A DNA stretch of 64,000 bases, from the NCBI GenBank assembly GCA_036245805.1, contig BTRK01000006.1, forward strand, positions 6,737,613 through 6,801,612. Direction: 5' to 3'. Positions 46,915-59,199 of the stretch are shown here, piece after piece (the first letter of the stretch is position 1; every line of letters starts with the position of its first letter). This stretch comes from Pristionchus mayeri. Taxonomy: Eukaryota > Nematoda > Chromadorea > Rhabditida > Neodiplogasteridae. Made by a program: the position numbers and the translations under genes. The notes under the pieces were generated by a model. That model made no database searches. It saw nothing but the letters and a program-made list of their open reading frames with translations, and had not been told where the DNA came from.

Positions 46915-47283
46915 AGGGTAGATAAACAGCTAATTTATACGAGGTACTAATGTGTTCCGACTTCGATATGAATGATCATGCTAAACATCGAATATTCACA
47001 ATCGCAATAACTGTTGAAAAGCGTTGAAATAACGGCATGTCCCTCCTCATTTCGTGTGATCTCTCGGCGGTCTCAAACATCGACGGTTGATCACAAATCG
47101 GGAGAGCATGTGGTGCAGCACGTATCGATTTCAAAATTACTAGTATTTGCCAGATCGTTGAATGTTTTGAGTTAGGATTAGCATCATGCTTTTCAAGTCT
47201 CACAAATTACAGCCTCAGAAAGAGTGAATAGGTTGTTTAATTACCTCGATCAACAATAAAATGAATTGCACGTTTTGTTTTAT
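46915..47283. other. Short spacer between the TTR-like gene and receptor F
   Basis: Convergent 3' ends. No repeat or gene seen. Confidence 0.5.
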
Positions 47284-50138
47284 TTACACCGTCTCCCGTC
47301 GCTGCATATCCAATTGGAATAACTGAAAGTACACGTCGCCGTCTGCTCTTGAAGGTGGTCGAGCGCTCCTGAATACATAAATGTTTATCGCACTTGGTTC
47401 GATAATCACACTCGGATGGTAACCCGTCGGATGCTAACCAAGAAAGTATATTTCCCTAGTATGTGTACATCTATGTTTTCATTTGAAAGAGGAGTAAAGG
47501 CACGCGCGCACGGTTGGAATATGTTTCTCCTAGGGACGCGCGCTCTTCAAGTCACGTGCTATCTCGCCCCTTCCCTGAGCTTCCCCTGATCTGGCTCCCA
47601 GCCAACTAGCTATAACTCGGTTCGGAATGGAGATATCAATGTGAAAATTTCGGAGCTTCTTATCGTTCGGGAGCTCTATGACGGGCATCATAGATTCAAA
47701 AATTGAATTTTGGCTTTACTCCTCCTTTAATATGATAAAACTAAATTAATATTAATAACGTACTCGCTGATTGTTGGACTTTCGTTCCTATTGAACGAGA
47801 ATATTCGCAGCCTCTCGAAAGTCGCCTTGAATATACGCTCTTTGTGCATCAGCGATAGCAAGGAGATGGCATAACTTCAAAATTAATCTCATTACTTTGT
47901 TTTTTTTAAATTTAGTATGATAAGGTGTAGCTCTAATTGTATAATATTTGTGATTCATTTCGTCAGAGGTGTGCAAAAATTGTTTTCGCATGAGAAATGG
48001 GGGAATGTTTTGCAACTCCCTGGCATCATCATGGTTTGATATGCACCGAAATGAAATCACACTAAAATCTCACACGCTAATCCACAGGTCGAACATCCCG
48101 ATGCTGAAGTGCTTGAGGAAATCGTATCCGCAATCTGCGGGAGTGAATAGATAGATGAAGAAGAACAAGTAGGCAGGCCCGTTAAATATCACTGTGGGAA
48201 AGGCAACTCGTAGCATCATCTGAACGCATATCTTTTACATTTTTGTCTGTGTAGTCATTTCATTCCCCCGTTTGCCTCTAATGCCCACTTATGGATTTTT
48301 TTCGAAAGTTTGCATGCAAATACTTCATTACATCCCGATACGGCTAGATTTCCTGTGTTCGAGAAACCGTTTTGCGCAATACAATTACCCTACTTGTTTT
48401 TTTCACGCCCAGTACGATCTCACATGAGTTACTGTATAGATCTTCTTCAATGAGTTGAAATTCGTGCCAGAAATCATTTCGCAAAATTTCACAAAATCCA
48501 ATTACCCTATGTGTTGTTCAAACTATGAATGTACTACCTCACATGGGCTACCACTTCCTACAGTTCAAAGTGACATATCGATAATTTAAAAGCAAAGATC
48601 ACCGCACCTGGAAAACAGCGATATTCTCGCGAATTTGAAACGAGCGTGCAATTGAGTAGGAGTTCACCTGACAAATACATTCCAATTAATGAAATCACCT
48701 CCTTACTTCACATGTTTGAGTTGAATTTTTCAATTTATCACGTCAGGACTTGTTTTAGTGTTCGTTAGCCTTTTTGAGCCTGGTTATGGATTATCAAATT
48801 TATTGTCACAAATAATTAAAAATCTACCTGCGCTCCCTTCTTGAGATGAGCAAATTCCTTGAGATTGAAGCGATACAACCCGACAAAACTCTGTCAATTA
48901 ACACATTGATTTCAGTAACAAATTCATTGATTACCAAAGCAGAGACGAAGAGTACACATCCCATGACAGTAGCATTCACATATATCGAGACATATTCTGA
49001 AATGGTCGCTAGACAATGGAATTAATCAGTTATGAGAAAACAGGGTGCCGATAACTTACCGAACACGAGGCAAATTGTATTGGTCCAGCTTATGCCATCG
49101 AGTATTAATTCATTCGCGACGAACACCCAAATGGTCGAAAAGGACTCTTTTTCATACCTGAAGATTCAACTTTGAACATTGATTTTTTAAACAACAAACC
49201 AAGCCCAGAAGAATGTTGCGAAACACCGATCGAAAGTAAGCGCACCCATTCTACAACATGTTCATTAATACATAGTGGAAGGAAACAATGACTTACGCTC
49301 CATTAAAGAAATTCAGGAACTCCTCGCGAAAGCATGAAGCGAGGGTTACCAGTGTAACATCTGAAAAAAAGGCGAAAAGTTATTTCTGCATTTCGAAAAA
49401 GTGCTCATTTTCTCTTTATTTACAATACTCTCTACACAGGGAGTGTGTGAAACAAAGGGAAGAAAGCCCGTTTATCGACCTTACTATATTTGGTTCACTG
49501 GTTTGGCATCTTTGGTTTACTTTGGTGCACTACTAACTTTCTTGACCATAGTACTGATGGTGTAGGAGAACCAAACGAGCTGCAGATCCGAGCGAAATAC
49601 GCAGAATCGCATTCGCAAAACTCACGCGAATCTGAAAATAATATTTACATTATTATTTCTATAAATTATGGCATAATCACTCTATTTCAATGTTTAGATA
49701 GATCAACGATTATTTTGTCAAGATCTCTCGAATCTAATAAATAATGTCGTTGATGTCAATACAATACTATGTTTTCTTCGGATTCCATTGACGTCGTTTC
49801 ATTACTGTTGATTTATGAACACATGTGACCATTTCTAAGAAAAAAAAACGAAACACAACAAAACAAACGAAAACACAAAAAAACCTACCGTTCGATGTAG
49901 AGGAACGGACTGCATCACTACGTATATCATTAGCGGTCCAAGGATAATGCAGCCGATGTTACAGCATGCCTTAATTTCAGACACTAATGGAAATCGATAT
50001 AATTGTAGATTGAACAAGTAAATGTGTTGATTACTGAGAATATACAAATGCTATCCTGACCTCGAGTCCGTACATTATCTCGAAAAGCGGGCTGTACGCA
50101 TCAGTTATTGACCTGTTGAGCCAGGCGAGTTGATACAT
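47284..50138 (-). CDS. Sre-type serpentine chemoreceptor F
   Basis: ATG 50138 (MYQLAWLNRSITDAYSPLFE) to TAA 47284. Exon pieces: ACCNIGCIILGPLMIYVVM...LHRT, IRVSFANAILRISLGSAARL, VTLVTLASCFREEFLNFF, MGALTFDRCFATFFWAW, YEKESFSTIWVFVANELIL, YVSIYVNATVMGCVLFV, SFVGLYRFNLKEFAHLKKG, VNSYSIARSFQIRENIAVFQ, MMLRVAFPTVIFNGPAY...FSIGMFDLWIS, SYAISLLSLMHKERIFK...LRIFSFNRNE and a last exon at about 47370-47284 with ADGDVYFQLFQLDM. The D-R-x-x-AT and Y-S-x-x-x-x-x-Q-x-x-ENI motifs are intact. The last intron was lengthened by a TTAA-flanked element, but its borders look usable. Standing alone, it is a more distant member than the other pairs. Confidence 0.8.
47483..47730. mobile_element. TTAA-type fold-back MITE, copy 3
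   Basis: Left TTGA (mutated TTAA) at 47483, right TTAA at 47727-47730. Ends AAGAGGAGTAAAGGC and GGCTTTACTCCTCCT. Close homologue of 43285-43536. In the last intron of gene F. Confidence 0.9.
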
Positions 50139-50730
50139 CTCAACTGAAAAATATTAATTTGTATGCTACCCAAATGATCAAACTGAAAAATCGAACAAAC
50201 AATACAGAACAATCCATTCGATTTGGCGGTATGATGTATTGTCTGAACAATCACACTCAGACAATGTGATACGTACTGGTCAATGTACCAAGCGATAGTT
50301 CAAGTGAACAGACAAACAGTGTCTGGCAGACGACTATTTCCTAACTGCCGACAAGCATGCGCCAATTAACTTTAATGTTTCTCCCCTTGTTTTCGAATCA
50401 GACGATGTATCGACCAAATATCTCACAAGAGATTGGAATCCTTATGTACGAAAAGATTCGGAAGTTAATACATGTAAAAAAAGAATTATAATCTTCTGTA
50501 TGCACTCATAAACGTTATTGTGTGTGGTGGCACATTTGTGCAGTATCATGCTGAATATGGGTTTTCACTAACATAAAAATCGAATATCGAGCAAATTTTA
50601 ATTAAATCGAGCATTCAATACAGAAGATCAGAAACTCGCGTACTTCAATCACTGAGCAAATAATCCAGCAGAAAACCCAACATATAGATATAAGAACTTG
50701 ACAATATGCTACCAGTCAGTTAGGAGCTTA

Positions 50731-51025
50731 TTAAAGAAGGAGTAACACGAATGGATGCTAGGGAGTCCCACCACGAAGATATTGCGCTCGCAATGGGAAA
50801 CTGTAGCCAAATTACCCCAAGAACGAGGCGAAAATTATGTAGAGCAAGTGAAACACAAACGAATTAGCCACATCGCTGCGCTGTCAATGAACTTTGCGCG
50901 TATGTAAATAGCCTCAGAGCTCTATGTGAAACTTCGGATAAAGTGCTTCATTATCGGGCTGCCGGCTTCTATTACATACACATAGTGGCTAATTGAACTA
51001 ATTTTTCGTGTTACTCCTTCTTTAA
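50731..51025. mobile_element. TTAA-flanked fold-back MITE, copy 4
   Basis: TTAA at 50731-50734 and 51022-51025. Ends AGAAGGAGTAACACGAA and TTCGTGTTACTCCTTCT. The interior is homologous to 319-614 (shared CAATGAACTTTGCGC and ATGTAAATAGCCTCAGAG). Confidence 0.9.
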
Positions 51026-51659
51026 CAGCGCTCTTTAACAGGCAATTTCGATCACTAGAACGCGTGCCTGACTACAAGCCGAATACCTGGGGGGGGGGGG
51101 TAAATAATCGTGAATATAGTATACTATGATACTGGAAAGCAATTGGTATTGTCTGACGACGAGGAAACGTATTGGTGAAGCAACATATTTGCATTTGCTT
51201 ATTAAAAAATACCTATGCATTTTTGAGAGAAAAAATAACATGTTTTATTGTATAATTATATATATTCATAGTACATGCCTAACACCTGTCGAGGTCAAAT
51301 GACATTGCACTGCCCTGTTATTACTGAGAAAAAAATGCCTCTGATATATATGCACACAAGAGCCCTAAGAGTACATAGTGCGTCACGAAACTACTATGTT
51401 ATGGTTGGATTGTTGAGGAATGATGAATATATATCCACGACATTTTGAGAAAGACACACTCAGAGTGAGAAAAACCGTGCAAATCATCATGATGTTTTGC
51501 AAAGTCATGTGAATACTTCTATTAATCCCTGAAGCCGATACAAAACTTCATGGATGTAGCCGCTTCAGAGAATACAATGCCGTCTTAACGGGGATATGGC
51601 AAATACAAATCAGTTGAACAGTTGGTGATAGGAATTTCATATTTTGAGCAAGTGATGGA

Positions 51660-51750
51660 TTGGCAAGAAATCGACCCTCTTCATTCGGCGCGATCTCTCA
51701 TCTAGCGAGATAGTGTGCAAAATGAAGAGAGTCATTTCTATCGAATCCTA
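51660..51750. mobile_element. Short hairpin MITE, diverged
   Basis: Arms AGAAATCGACCCTCTTCATT and AATGAAGAGAGTCATTTCT. Centre GATCTCTCATCTAGCGAGATAG. Confidence 0.75.
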
Positions 51751-52744
51751 TGGAATTTAATTCGACTCGCCGTAACTCGGCAACTGTATGACACTTATTT
51801 TCTAGTGACTCAGTTCGCATATTCAGAATGTACTGAGTGACGCTTGTAAATCAAGTAGAGTGAATTAAAAGGTAATTTGTCGGACTTCGCACAGGAGATC
51901 AACAAGAAATGATAAATACTACGGTAGTACTACATAAAAAAAGCTAATCCTTAATGCTACAAATCATAACGACATATTGAAGTTCTATTGTTTTATGAAC
52001 ATGAACTAAGCTGTGCCAATGTTCTATCTCCTGATAGGATAAAGTATCATAACAAAATCAAACTAGAAATAATATAAAATATTGTAACCGTCGATTCGAT
52101 TTCATTAGATGATATAACCAATGATCATAAGCCGTAGATCCACTTCCTTATTGACGAAAATTCGCAATCTCAAATTCATAATTTCGAGGCGAGAAACAAA
52201 ACGAAACTAATACGAAACTTTGCGACTTCCTCATTCAGCGAAATACTTCAACAGAATTATATCTAAACGATACCAGGATCTCCTTGTACATTCTTGCAAA
52301 TAATCATCACAATTAAAATATATCTTTCTCTATAGTTGGAATCGTTTTATGTGTTTATTCGGTAACATTCTAGGTGCACGGACACCATTCAATCAACACC
52401 TATTACAACGTCAGAATTCGATGAGGAACCACCTGACATAATTTGTCGTCGAATGTTCTTTGCTCGCAGTTTCCATTGTTTTGCGTCTTCAAATGTAAAT
52501 TCAGGAACTAGGTTCCATGAAAATCATGATGTCATAGGCATGATGTATATCAAAGGCATGATGCCATAGCCTTCATCCGACCCATTGTTATGGTTTTGCT
52601 TCTTGTCATGGAATATGATACCTTGTTGGAATGAATGCAAGACATTAGAAGTATGCGAGGTGCGCTTTATGAATTCACTCGGGGCGTACAATTCTGATGT
52701 GATAAAATTCTTTGTTTTGAATTCAGATTTGTACTTATTACGGT

Positions 52745-52810
52745 AATCGGTTGCTTTCACTTGCTGGCTAATCAAATATAGTCACGAACTAAGCCTGTTT
52801 TCCAATAAAA
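52745..52810 (+). promoter_or_regulatory. Upstream block conserved between receptors G and H
   Basis: GCTGGCTAATCA-ATATA, then CACGA-CT-AGCCT-TTTTCCA, recurs at 59668-59725, upstream of gene H. Both blocks lie some 350-480 bp before the respective ATG. Retained non-coding identity after duplication suggests promoter function, or simply recent copying. Confidence 0.5.
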
Positions 52811-53223
52811 CCACCATACGTACGAATCTTGACATCTAGAACGTAATCAAACCCGGCTCGTCACCTTCCCCTGGAATTGTAAGTTGACGTTGTTGTACTC
52901 TGCAAAATGCGTTACAAGCTTATATCAATTGCCTATGGGAGTGTACTGAGAGATATTTGAAGACGTGTTGCGCAACTGCAGATTTGCTATATTTGAGGTC
53001 ATTTGCAAAAATACGCAACGGTATACTAAATGAGTCGGTAATTTTCTATCACCACCATTATGAATTATTTTCATCAAATATTCATGATTCTATTGATTGG
53101 TATAAGTTGAGGATCGCAATACTCGTGTTAGGTCTTTAAACGTTTGCATGATATTCTGAAGCCATAGTATGCATTTACTTGGTATTTATAATTTATACTG
53201 TTCATGATCGAAATTTTTCGCAG

Positions 53224-56200
53224 ATGACCTACTTCCTCACCTTCGTCGATGACACACTGACAGCCCGATACTATCCACTTTTCGAAATTGTTTACATTGC
53301 CGAGGTATCCAATTCGTGTTTATGCATTTCGAAAACATGGTTGAGACGTCTCACATCAGACACAAATCATAAATTGCGAAGGCCTTTAAAAACAGTTACC
53401 ATACACTTCACCAGGCGAAAGGTCTAGTGCTGCGTAGGTTGTATAGTTATCGAATACACTTCGAAAATACAAATTGATACGTCACAAATACGCACGCGTA
53501 CTCAAATTACAATTTATCCATAATAAATCGCGTACATCTTCAGGCTCTCATCTCGATAACCACTATCTTATGGATTCCGCTAGCGATATACAACCTGATG
53601 GGCATGTCGCCTATGCATCTGAACGTACGTGGAAAATTGTTTTATGCATATACGAAACGGTGGCACTTTTTGAATAATTGGCACAACCACCTCCCCTTAC
53701 CACTCCACCTCAGGTAACATTCCCTGATTTTCGGTCGCATAATCCCCTTGTTGGGGGGAGAGATGGGGTGGTGGGCCAGATATCCAAGAAGTGCCAAAAC
53801 GGAACCATGCGACTGAATTTTCGTCCTTTGTTTCCGCCAACAAAGCGGGTACAATTGTTTTACCTCTTTTTCTCACTCAAACTTGATATTGTGATCGTGG
53901 TGCCCTTATATTGGTACAAAAGCAAAAACAAATTTCAAAGAAAGTGTAATTGCACTGACTTACAACTTGTTTTCATTCATCGGGAGACAAATTAAGTCAG
54001 CGATTACGAACAAAAAAGTGCAAATAATAGATTTGTTAACAAAACTATACAAATAAACTCTGAATTCAGATGACATTACACTTTTAATGTGTATTAAATT
54101 TTAAAAAAAACAACAAACTACAGCTTCGTCTTTCCCTCGCCAATGTCGTTCTCCACTTCGCAGTAGGAGTCGCTGCAAGACTCGTGCTCGTGTACTATCA
54201 ATTCTATCGCCTTCCTAGGAGGGGTGAGGAGTAAGGGGATGTATCAATTTAGAACTGGTATTTGTTCTAACTCTATAGAGAAAAACATGTGGTATTCCAT
54301 AAGAGAGTTCAAAAACAAAGAGTCCTGAAATTCCCAGTTCTGCGAACAATATCAACAGCTGAGTGAATTTTGGCAAAATCTCATATTTGTTGAAAAGAGA
54401 GAGATTACATTTCACAAAATAATCAGTCATTAAAGTTCCGTAATAAACACCCACAATTCGCTCAATTTTCAGATGATGACACCATTTTCCTGCTCGGTAG
54501 CCTATTCAGAGAGGCGTTCTATGGATACATCGTATCCGTGTAAGTTGTGGTAGCTTTGTTATCGTTGGGATACTGACATATGTTGCCTTAGTTCCTGCTT
54601 TAGCTAGGCATTTACTAAACATAATTGTTGCAGTCCATTCGCGCTAGCTTGTGAGCGAGGATTTGCAACCTTGTTCACTGTGTGGTGAGTGTTGAATTGG
54701 AATAACTAACCAATTAATAACAATAATAATTTTAATTTTAATAAATACTAATTTAAATTTAATAAAAACATGATTCATTGATCTCATTTCAGGTACGAAA
54801 AACAGTCCCCTTCAACCTTAATTGTATTTGTCATGCAATCTCTGACGCTGGAGGCATACGCATGGCTTAACTCGACTTTGCTCATTTATGGTTTATTTTT
54901 GCATGATTTTTTCAACAAACAAATGAAAATTCATGTATACAAATAAAAAAAAACAGAGGTCATCGTGCCGAAGTTCAACGTAATCACCTGTGGAATGACG
55001 GCGATTGCCGGAGCGATTGTGAGTCATTTCAAACTTGCTTGATAGTTCGAAAACACGCGATGTGCTGACTAGCCTACCGAGAAGAAACGTATGCAGTAGG
55101 GTTGACGAGACGAAATCGAAAACGAAAATTTCGAATCGTAATTGGCCGATTTGCATTCATTCCGAAACGAGAGTCGAACAAAGGACGCTCGTTCCGAAAC
55201 AGCCGTTTTCGTATCAATTTCGGAACGATTTCGAAACGAGTCATTTCTCGAATTGACGAGAAAGAGATCGGCTTTGTTGCTGTTTGCAATTATTACTGTT
55301 GTGTTTCAACTGAGGGGAAAACCATACAGGCTTTATTGATAATTGACTACAATATTACTTCAACTGCAATGAGCTGTCCATACAAAGATGTATATAATTA
55401 TGCTGGATAAATTAACACACTAAAATAAATAAATAAAAATATTGGGGTGTCCGGAAAGTTCGTATAATTTTTTGTTTTTATTTTTTATTCAATGCTTTAC
55501 AATTCTCAGTGACCAATGTATGCCCCCCTTCTTTCTCACTACCTCCCTCCAGCGATTGGGCAGGGTCTCGATTCCTCTCTTCCAGAATGCGGGTTTGTTC
55601 GAGACCGCCCAGTTCACGAAAGCCCTCACCACTTCATCTCGATTCTTGAACTTCTTTCCTTTGCAGAAGTCAGAGAGAGAGCGGAAGCAGTGGTAGTCGC
55701 ATGGGGAGAGATCCGGGAAATACGGTGGATGGGGAATCCTCTCGATCTTCAGCTCGTCCATTTTCTTCTGGGTCATCTTCGCTCGATGTGGGCGAGCATT
55801 GTCCATCAGAAGATGAATTTTGCCCTGGTTCAGGAGTCTGGGAGGGACTCTGATCGCGACATCTTGCAGTTGTTCAGAGAAGAGGTCGGCATTGATGCTG
55901 GTGCCAGGGGCGAGGATCTCCCAGTAGATGGGACCGAGCACTGACAAGAAGAAGAAGAGGAGTTCCTTCTTTCCGTGCTCTTCCTTCTTCGGGACGGGCG
56001 TGGGCTTCTGATCTGCATCCACCCATTGCAGTCTCCTCACAGGGTTATCGTACGTGATCCACTTCTCATCTGTAGCGATGATGGAATTGATCCATCGAAG
56101 ATTGGATCTACGATGGAGAAAATTCCGGCAGACTTGAACACGATTTTTCAGCTGTTCGGGGGAGAGGTCATGTGGAATCACTTGTGGGAGTTTCGGCTTC

Positions 56201-59199
56201 TTCCCAGATCGATGGAGGATATCGGAAACCGTTGATCTGGGAGTACCAGTATCATTCTTCAACTCACGCACACTGGCCATGGGCTTGCGCTTCAGTGTGC
56301 GGAGAACGAGATGCTGATCGAGGTAGGGAGGGCGTCCAGAGCGGGGTTGATCATCGAGACCAAACTCCCCTTTCTTGAAGCGGGAGAACCACTTATAGCG
56401 GAAGGGTATGGAGGGGGCGTCAGCTCCTTCCGACTGGGCCAGGGCAGAGTGGGCCTCCTTCACGGATCGGCCAAGACGGTAGTAATGAAGTAAAACTGCT
56501 CGGAGGTAGAGATGGGAGTCCATCACAAGAATCAATGTAGCAACTAGGAGACTGATTAAATCCTCTCACTACTCAACGCCAGAATGATGCAATACATTGT
56601 TGACAAACAGATTGCGCAATCACTGCATTTGATCGCGAACTGACTTTTTTCCGAAGCATTATACGAACTTTCCGGACACCCCAATAGAACGAAAGAAATA
56701 CATCAAACGATCAGTTAAAATCTTCATCGTCTTCACTATCAACGTCCATTGCGAAATTAAGGGGTGCTAGATCATCAGTATCGGGAAAATCGGATTCACT
56801 CACTGCCATGTCCATAGCTATAGTGTCAATAGCTGACCTTCATGTCCTGTATCCGAGCATATTCAGCTGGATGCTCATATTTCAGATGATTGAGCATATT
56901 ATTCGTGTTCCCTCCTTTCCTCGATGATGTCTGTTCCTCTCCTTTGGCGCGGCAGTGTACAAAAGGGCTTCGTCTTGTCTATTCCGTCTTCGAAAAAACA
57001 ACAGAACCCGCTTTTCCGTTTTGGGCCCATCTAGAACAGAAAATATACAAGCAATAAGGATAACTAGCGAAAAGGAAAGACAAGTACACTGAAACAACAC
57101 AACGTTGAATGTAAAATGGGGAAGATGCATCCGAGCAAGCATTCTAATGCTTCATTTATGGCGTCGAGTGTTCCATTTGGTCATATACAAATGGGGAAGA
57201 ACGTGTAACAGCTTGATTTATTGATCGCTTCCAAATTTCAATTCAAAAATGGACATTTCAAATATGTTTCATACTCGATTGCGAGCCTCTCCGAATAGAG
57301 TGGGGGTAATTTGATTACGTTTCGCAAAGTGCCACGAGTCGATACGAAATCAATACGAAATTGGTCTTTGTTCGACTCTCGTTTCGGAACGCGGCTAATT
57401 TACGTATGATTTCGCAATGCGTTTCGCTTTTCGACTCGTCATCCCTAGCATGCAGTGAAATGTGCATTGTAATACAAAAACTTACTAAATTGTGAGCCCA
57501 TAAAGCTCTATCAATGTATCTATCAATCAATGAGCTCTATCAAAATTAAAACTTCGGTGTTGCATTTCAATGAGTTTCAGACATTGCTCTAATTCGATAA
57601 GTGAAAAGAAAAAGTGATGGAAGGGGTATAGAACATAACTAACAAAACCAATTTTTCAAGAAAATCCCATCAACTTTTCAGATGTTCCAATGGATCTTTA
57701 CGCTGAACGTTCGATACAAGCGCAAGCTTCAAAAAATGACAAGGTATAACTGTTCAAAAATCACTATTTCGAAATGCGAAATCGATGCTATGAAAGTTGT
57801 TGAAGGACCGACTACAGCCTGTCGATGTCGTATCAAATCGAAGAGAACATCAAGGTCATGCAGGTAGGATCATGTTGATTTTTCTTAACAATATGTATTC
57901 GCCAACTACCGTCTTTGAAATATTATGCATTGCAAATCCCAAAATTATACATAGAGACCGCAAGGTGGGTGACGGAATTCCATTGGCAGGGTCATTTGTG
58001 GGTCTGATACATCCCTGTGTCTCCTCCTAAGTGGGCGGAGCCCGCGGTCTCTAATTATACATGGCAAGCAAATATTCGCAGATGCTGCGCAAGCTCGCCT
58101 TTCCCACCATCCTCATCAATCTGCCCGCGCTGGGCTTTATCTCCATCCACACCTACCTTCCCGATGAGGTAGATTACATCAAAGGCGTCCAGAAAATATT
58201 TCCTGTACAATGCAATACATAGTTGTGCTTAAAGTTATACTTTGAGGAGCGATTCAACGTTGTGAGAAATGTCGCCGTGGCCCTCTTCGATCTATACATA
58301 CCACTGTGAGCGAAATATGTATAGAAATATTTCAAATAGTTGATGCAGTGCTCAGCAAGAGTTAAAATGTGAATAGCTCAAATTTGAACATTTTTTTTTG
58401 TTTTTAAGTTCAAATTTGTTTATTGTTGTAGGTACGGCATCTCCTTCGGATTTCTAATATATAACACGGAACCGAAACTGCAGGTATTAGTTCTAAAAAT
58501 GTTTCGTGATCCATAGCGAGCCTTAGTTAAGAAAAAACACGTTACTCATACATGTACACATACCAAAAGTTCCAATTTCAAAACGAATCCACACCTTTAA
58601 TATTGCTCCAAATTATTCACTCGAAATGCACTTCGCAAGCCACAATTGTAGGCGAGTGTTTGTCGATAGCGCTATTTCAAAAGAAATATTCGCGAAAAAT
58701 CACACATTTTTGCATGATTATATACAATTCTATATTTTAATTTGCATTCTAATCTTTCGTGGATAAATGCGCTAAAACGGAGATGTTATGTTCTAATGCA
58801 GGCAAGTGTTCGTCGATGGCGCTTCGCCGCTCTATGTCTGGATCGATACAGCGAATTCATGGGCAGATTTCGAAACACGACGAAACAACTCCCGTAAGGA
58901 TTACAACTTAGCCATCCTTTCGAGAGTTCTCTTAGTTTTTTCCGGAAGGGGCATGCCATTTGATGGTCACGAGTACCAAAAGGGTGTACCTATCTGAGGC
59001 CATTTGTCTAAGAATCGATCAGAGACTGGGACTGTGAAAAGATTGCCTAATAAAATGTGCTTTGGTATTTGTAAAGGGGCTGAGGCCTCATTTTGGATTT
59101 ATTGTATGTATGCATTTTTTTATATTCAGACCTCGCCCTCAGCGCAGCGAGACGGACATCTACTTCAGCATGCTGTCGAGGGACTTGCACGCATTATGA
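53224..59199 (+). CDS. Sre-type serpentine chemoreceptor G with a mariner in an intron
   Basis: ATG 53224 (MTYFLTFVDDTLTARYYPLFE). Later exons read ALISITTILWIPLAIY...MHLN, LRLSLANVVLHFAVGVAARL, DDTIFLLGSLFREAFYGYIV, PFALACERGFATLFTVW, YEKQSPSTLIVFVMQSLTLE, VIVPKFNVITCGMTAIAGAI, FQWIFTLNVRYKRKLQKMT, DYSLSMSYQIEENIKVMQ, MLRKLAFPTILINLPALGF, ERFNVVRNVAVALFDLYIPL, YGISFGFLIYNTEPK, SVRRWRFAALCLDRYSEF and ETDIYFSMLSRDLHAL (TGA at 59197-59199). All phases that I checked agree. The E-R-x-x-AT...YE and YQIEENI motifs are intact. The intron 55020-57680 has been enlarged by a hairpin element that itself received mariner copy 3. An intron inside ...LPDE|ERFN is absent in gene H. Confidence 0.88.
55442..56684 (-). 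mobile_element. Mariner element, copy 3 (nearly intact)
   Basis: Inverted ends TTGGGGTGTCCGGAAAGTTC..., TA at 55440-55441 and 56685-56686. It carries an uninterrupted transposase (next entry). Very similar in sequence to copy 1, with few differences, so both moved recently. Confidence 0.97.
55489..56535 (-). CDS. Mariner transposase, DD34D, open reading frame of 348 residues
   Basis: Cut-and-paste transposase that binds the element's inverted ends and inserts at TA. The first ATG gives MILVMDSHLYLRAVLLHYY; translation probably begins at residue 5. The N-terminal half holds two helix-turn-helix regions (about residues 5-60 and 85-115, the latter STVSDILHRS). The catalytic triad is D156 (ATDEKW), D245 (MDNARPH) and D280 (SPCD), with 34 residues between the last two. 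WVDAD and YSPDLS-type motifs are present, although that tyrosine is followed by Phe (YFPDLS) instead of the Ser seen in the other two copies. Near the C-terminus an extra C in a C run (about 55523) changes the end to GGIHWSLRIVKH, where copies 1 and 2 end GAYIGH/GAYIDH. Length is normal for the family. It lies antisense in an intron of receptor G. Activity uncertain. Confidence 0.95.
   Translation of the reverse strand: MILVMDSHLYLRAVLLHYYRLGRSVKEAHSALAQSEGADAPSIPFRYKWFSRFKKGEFGLDDQPRSGRPPYLDQHLVLRTLKRKPMASVRELKNDTGTPRSTVSDILHRSGKKPKLPQVIPHDLSPEQLKNRVQVCRNFLHRRSNLRWINSIIATDEKWITYDNPVRRLQWVDADQKPTPVPKKEEHGKKELLFFFLSVLGPIYWEILAPGTSINADLFSEQLQDVAIRVPPRLLNQGKIHLLMDNARPHRAKMTQKKMDELKIERIPHPPYFPDLSPCDYHCFRSLSDFCKGKKFKNRDEVVRAFVNWAVSNKPAFWKRGIETLPNRWREVVRKKGGIHWSLRIVKH

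Larger units (their letters stand above)
50139..53223. other. 3 kb intergenic region between divergent receptors F and G
   Basis: It contains a TTAA fold-back (50731-51025), a G10 run at about 51091-51100, a short hairpin (51660-51750) and a block at about 52745-52810 conserved upstream of gene H. A non-coding promoter region for both neighbours; no gene recognised. Confidence 0.55.
55096..57448. mobile_element. Hairpin element split by a mariner
   Basis: Left arm 55096-55260 (starts TAGGGTTGACGAGACGAAAT) and right arm about 57320-57448 (ends CGACTCGTCATCCCTA) are inverted copies sharing GAGAGTCGAACAAAG and CCGAAACG-type words. Mariner copy 3 (55442-56684) lies between them. TA at both edges fits the TA-insertion class. 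Confidence 0.6.

Noticed and set aside
53678..53995. 105-codon plus-strand ORF
   Set aside because: Lies in an intron of receptor G between well-supported exons, and has no motif.
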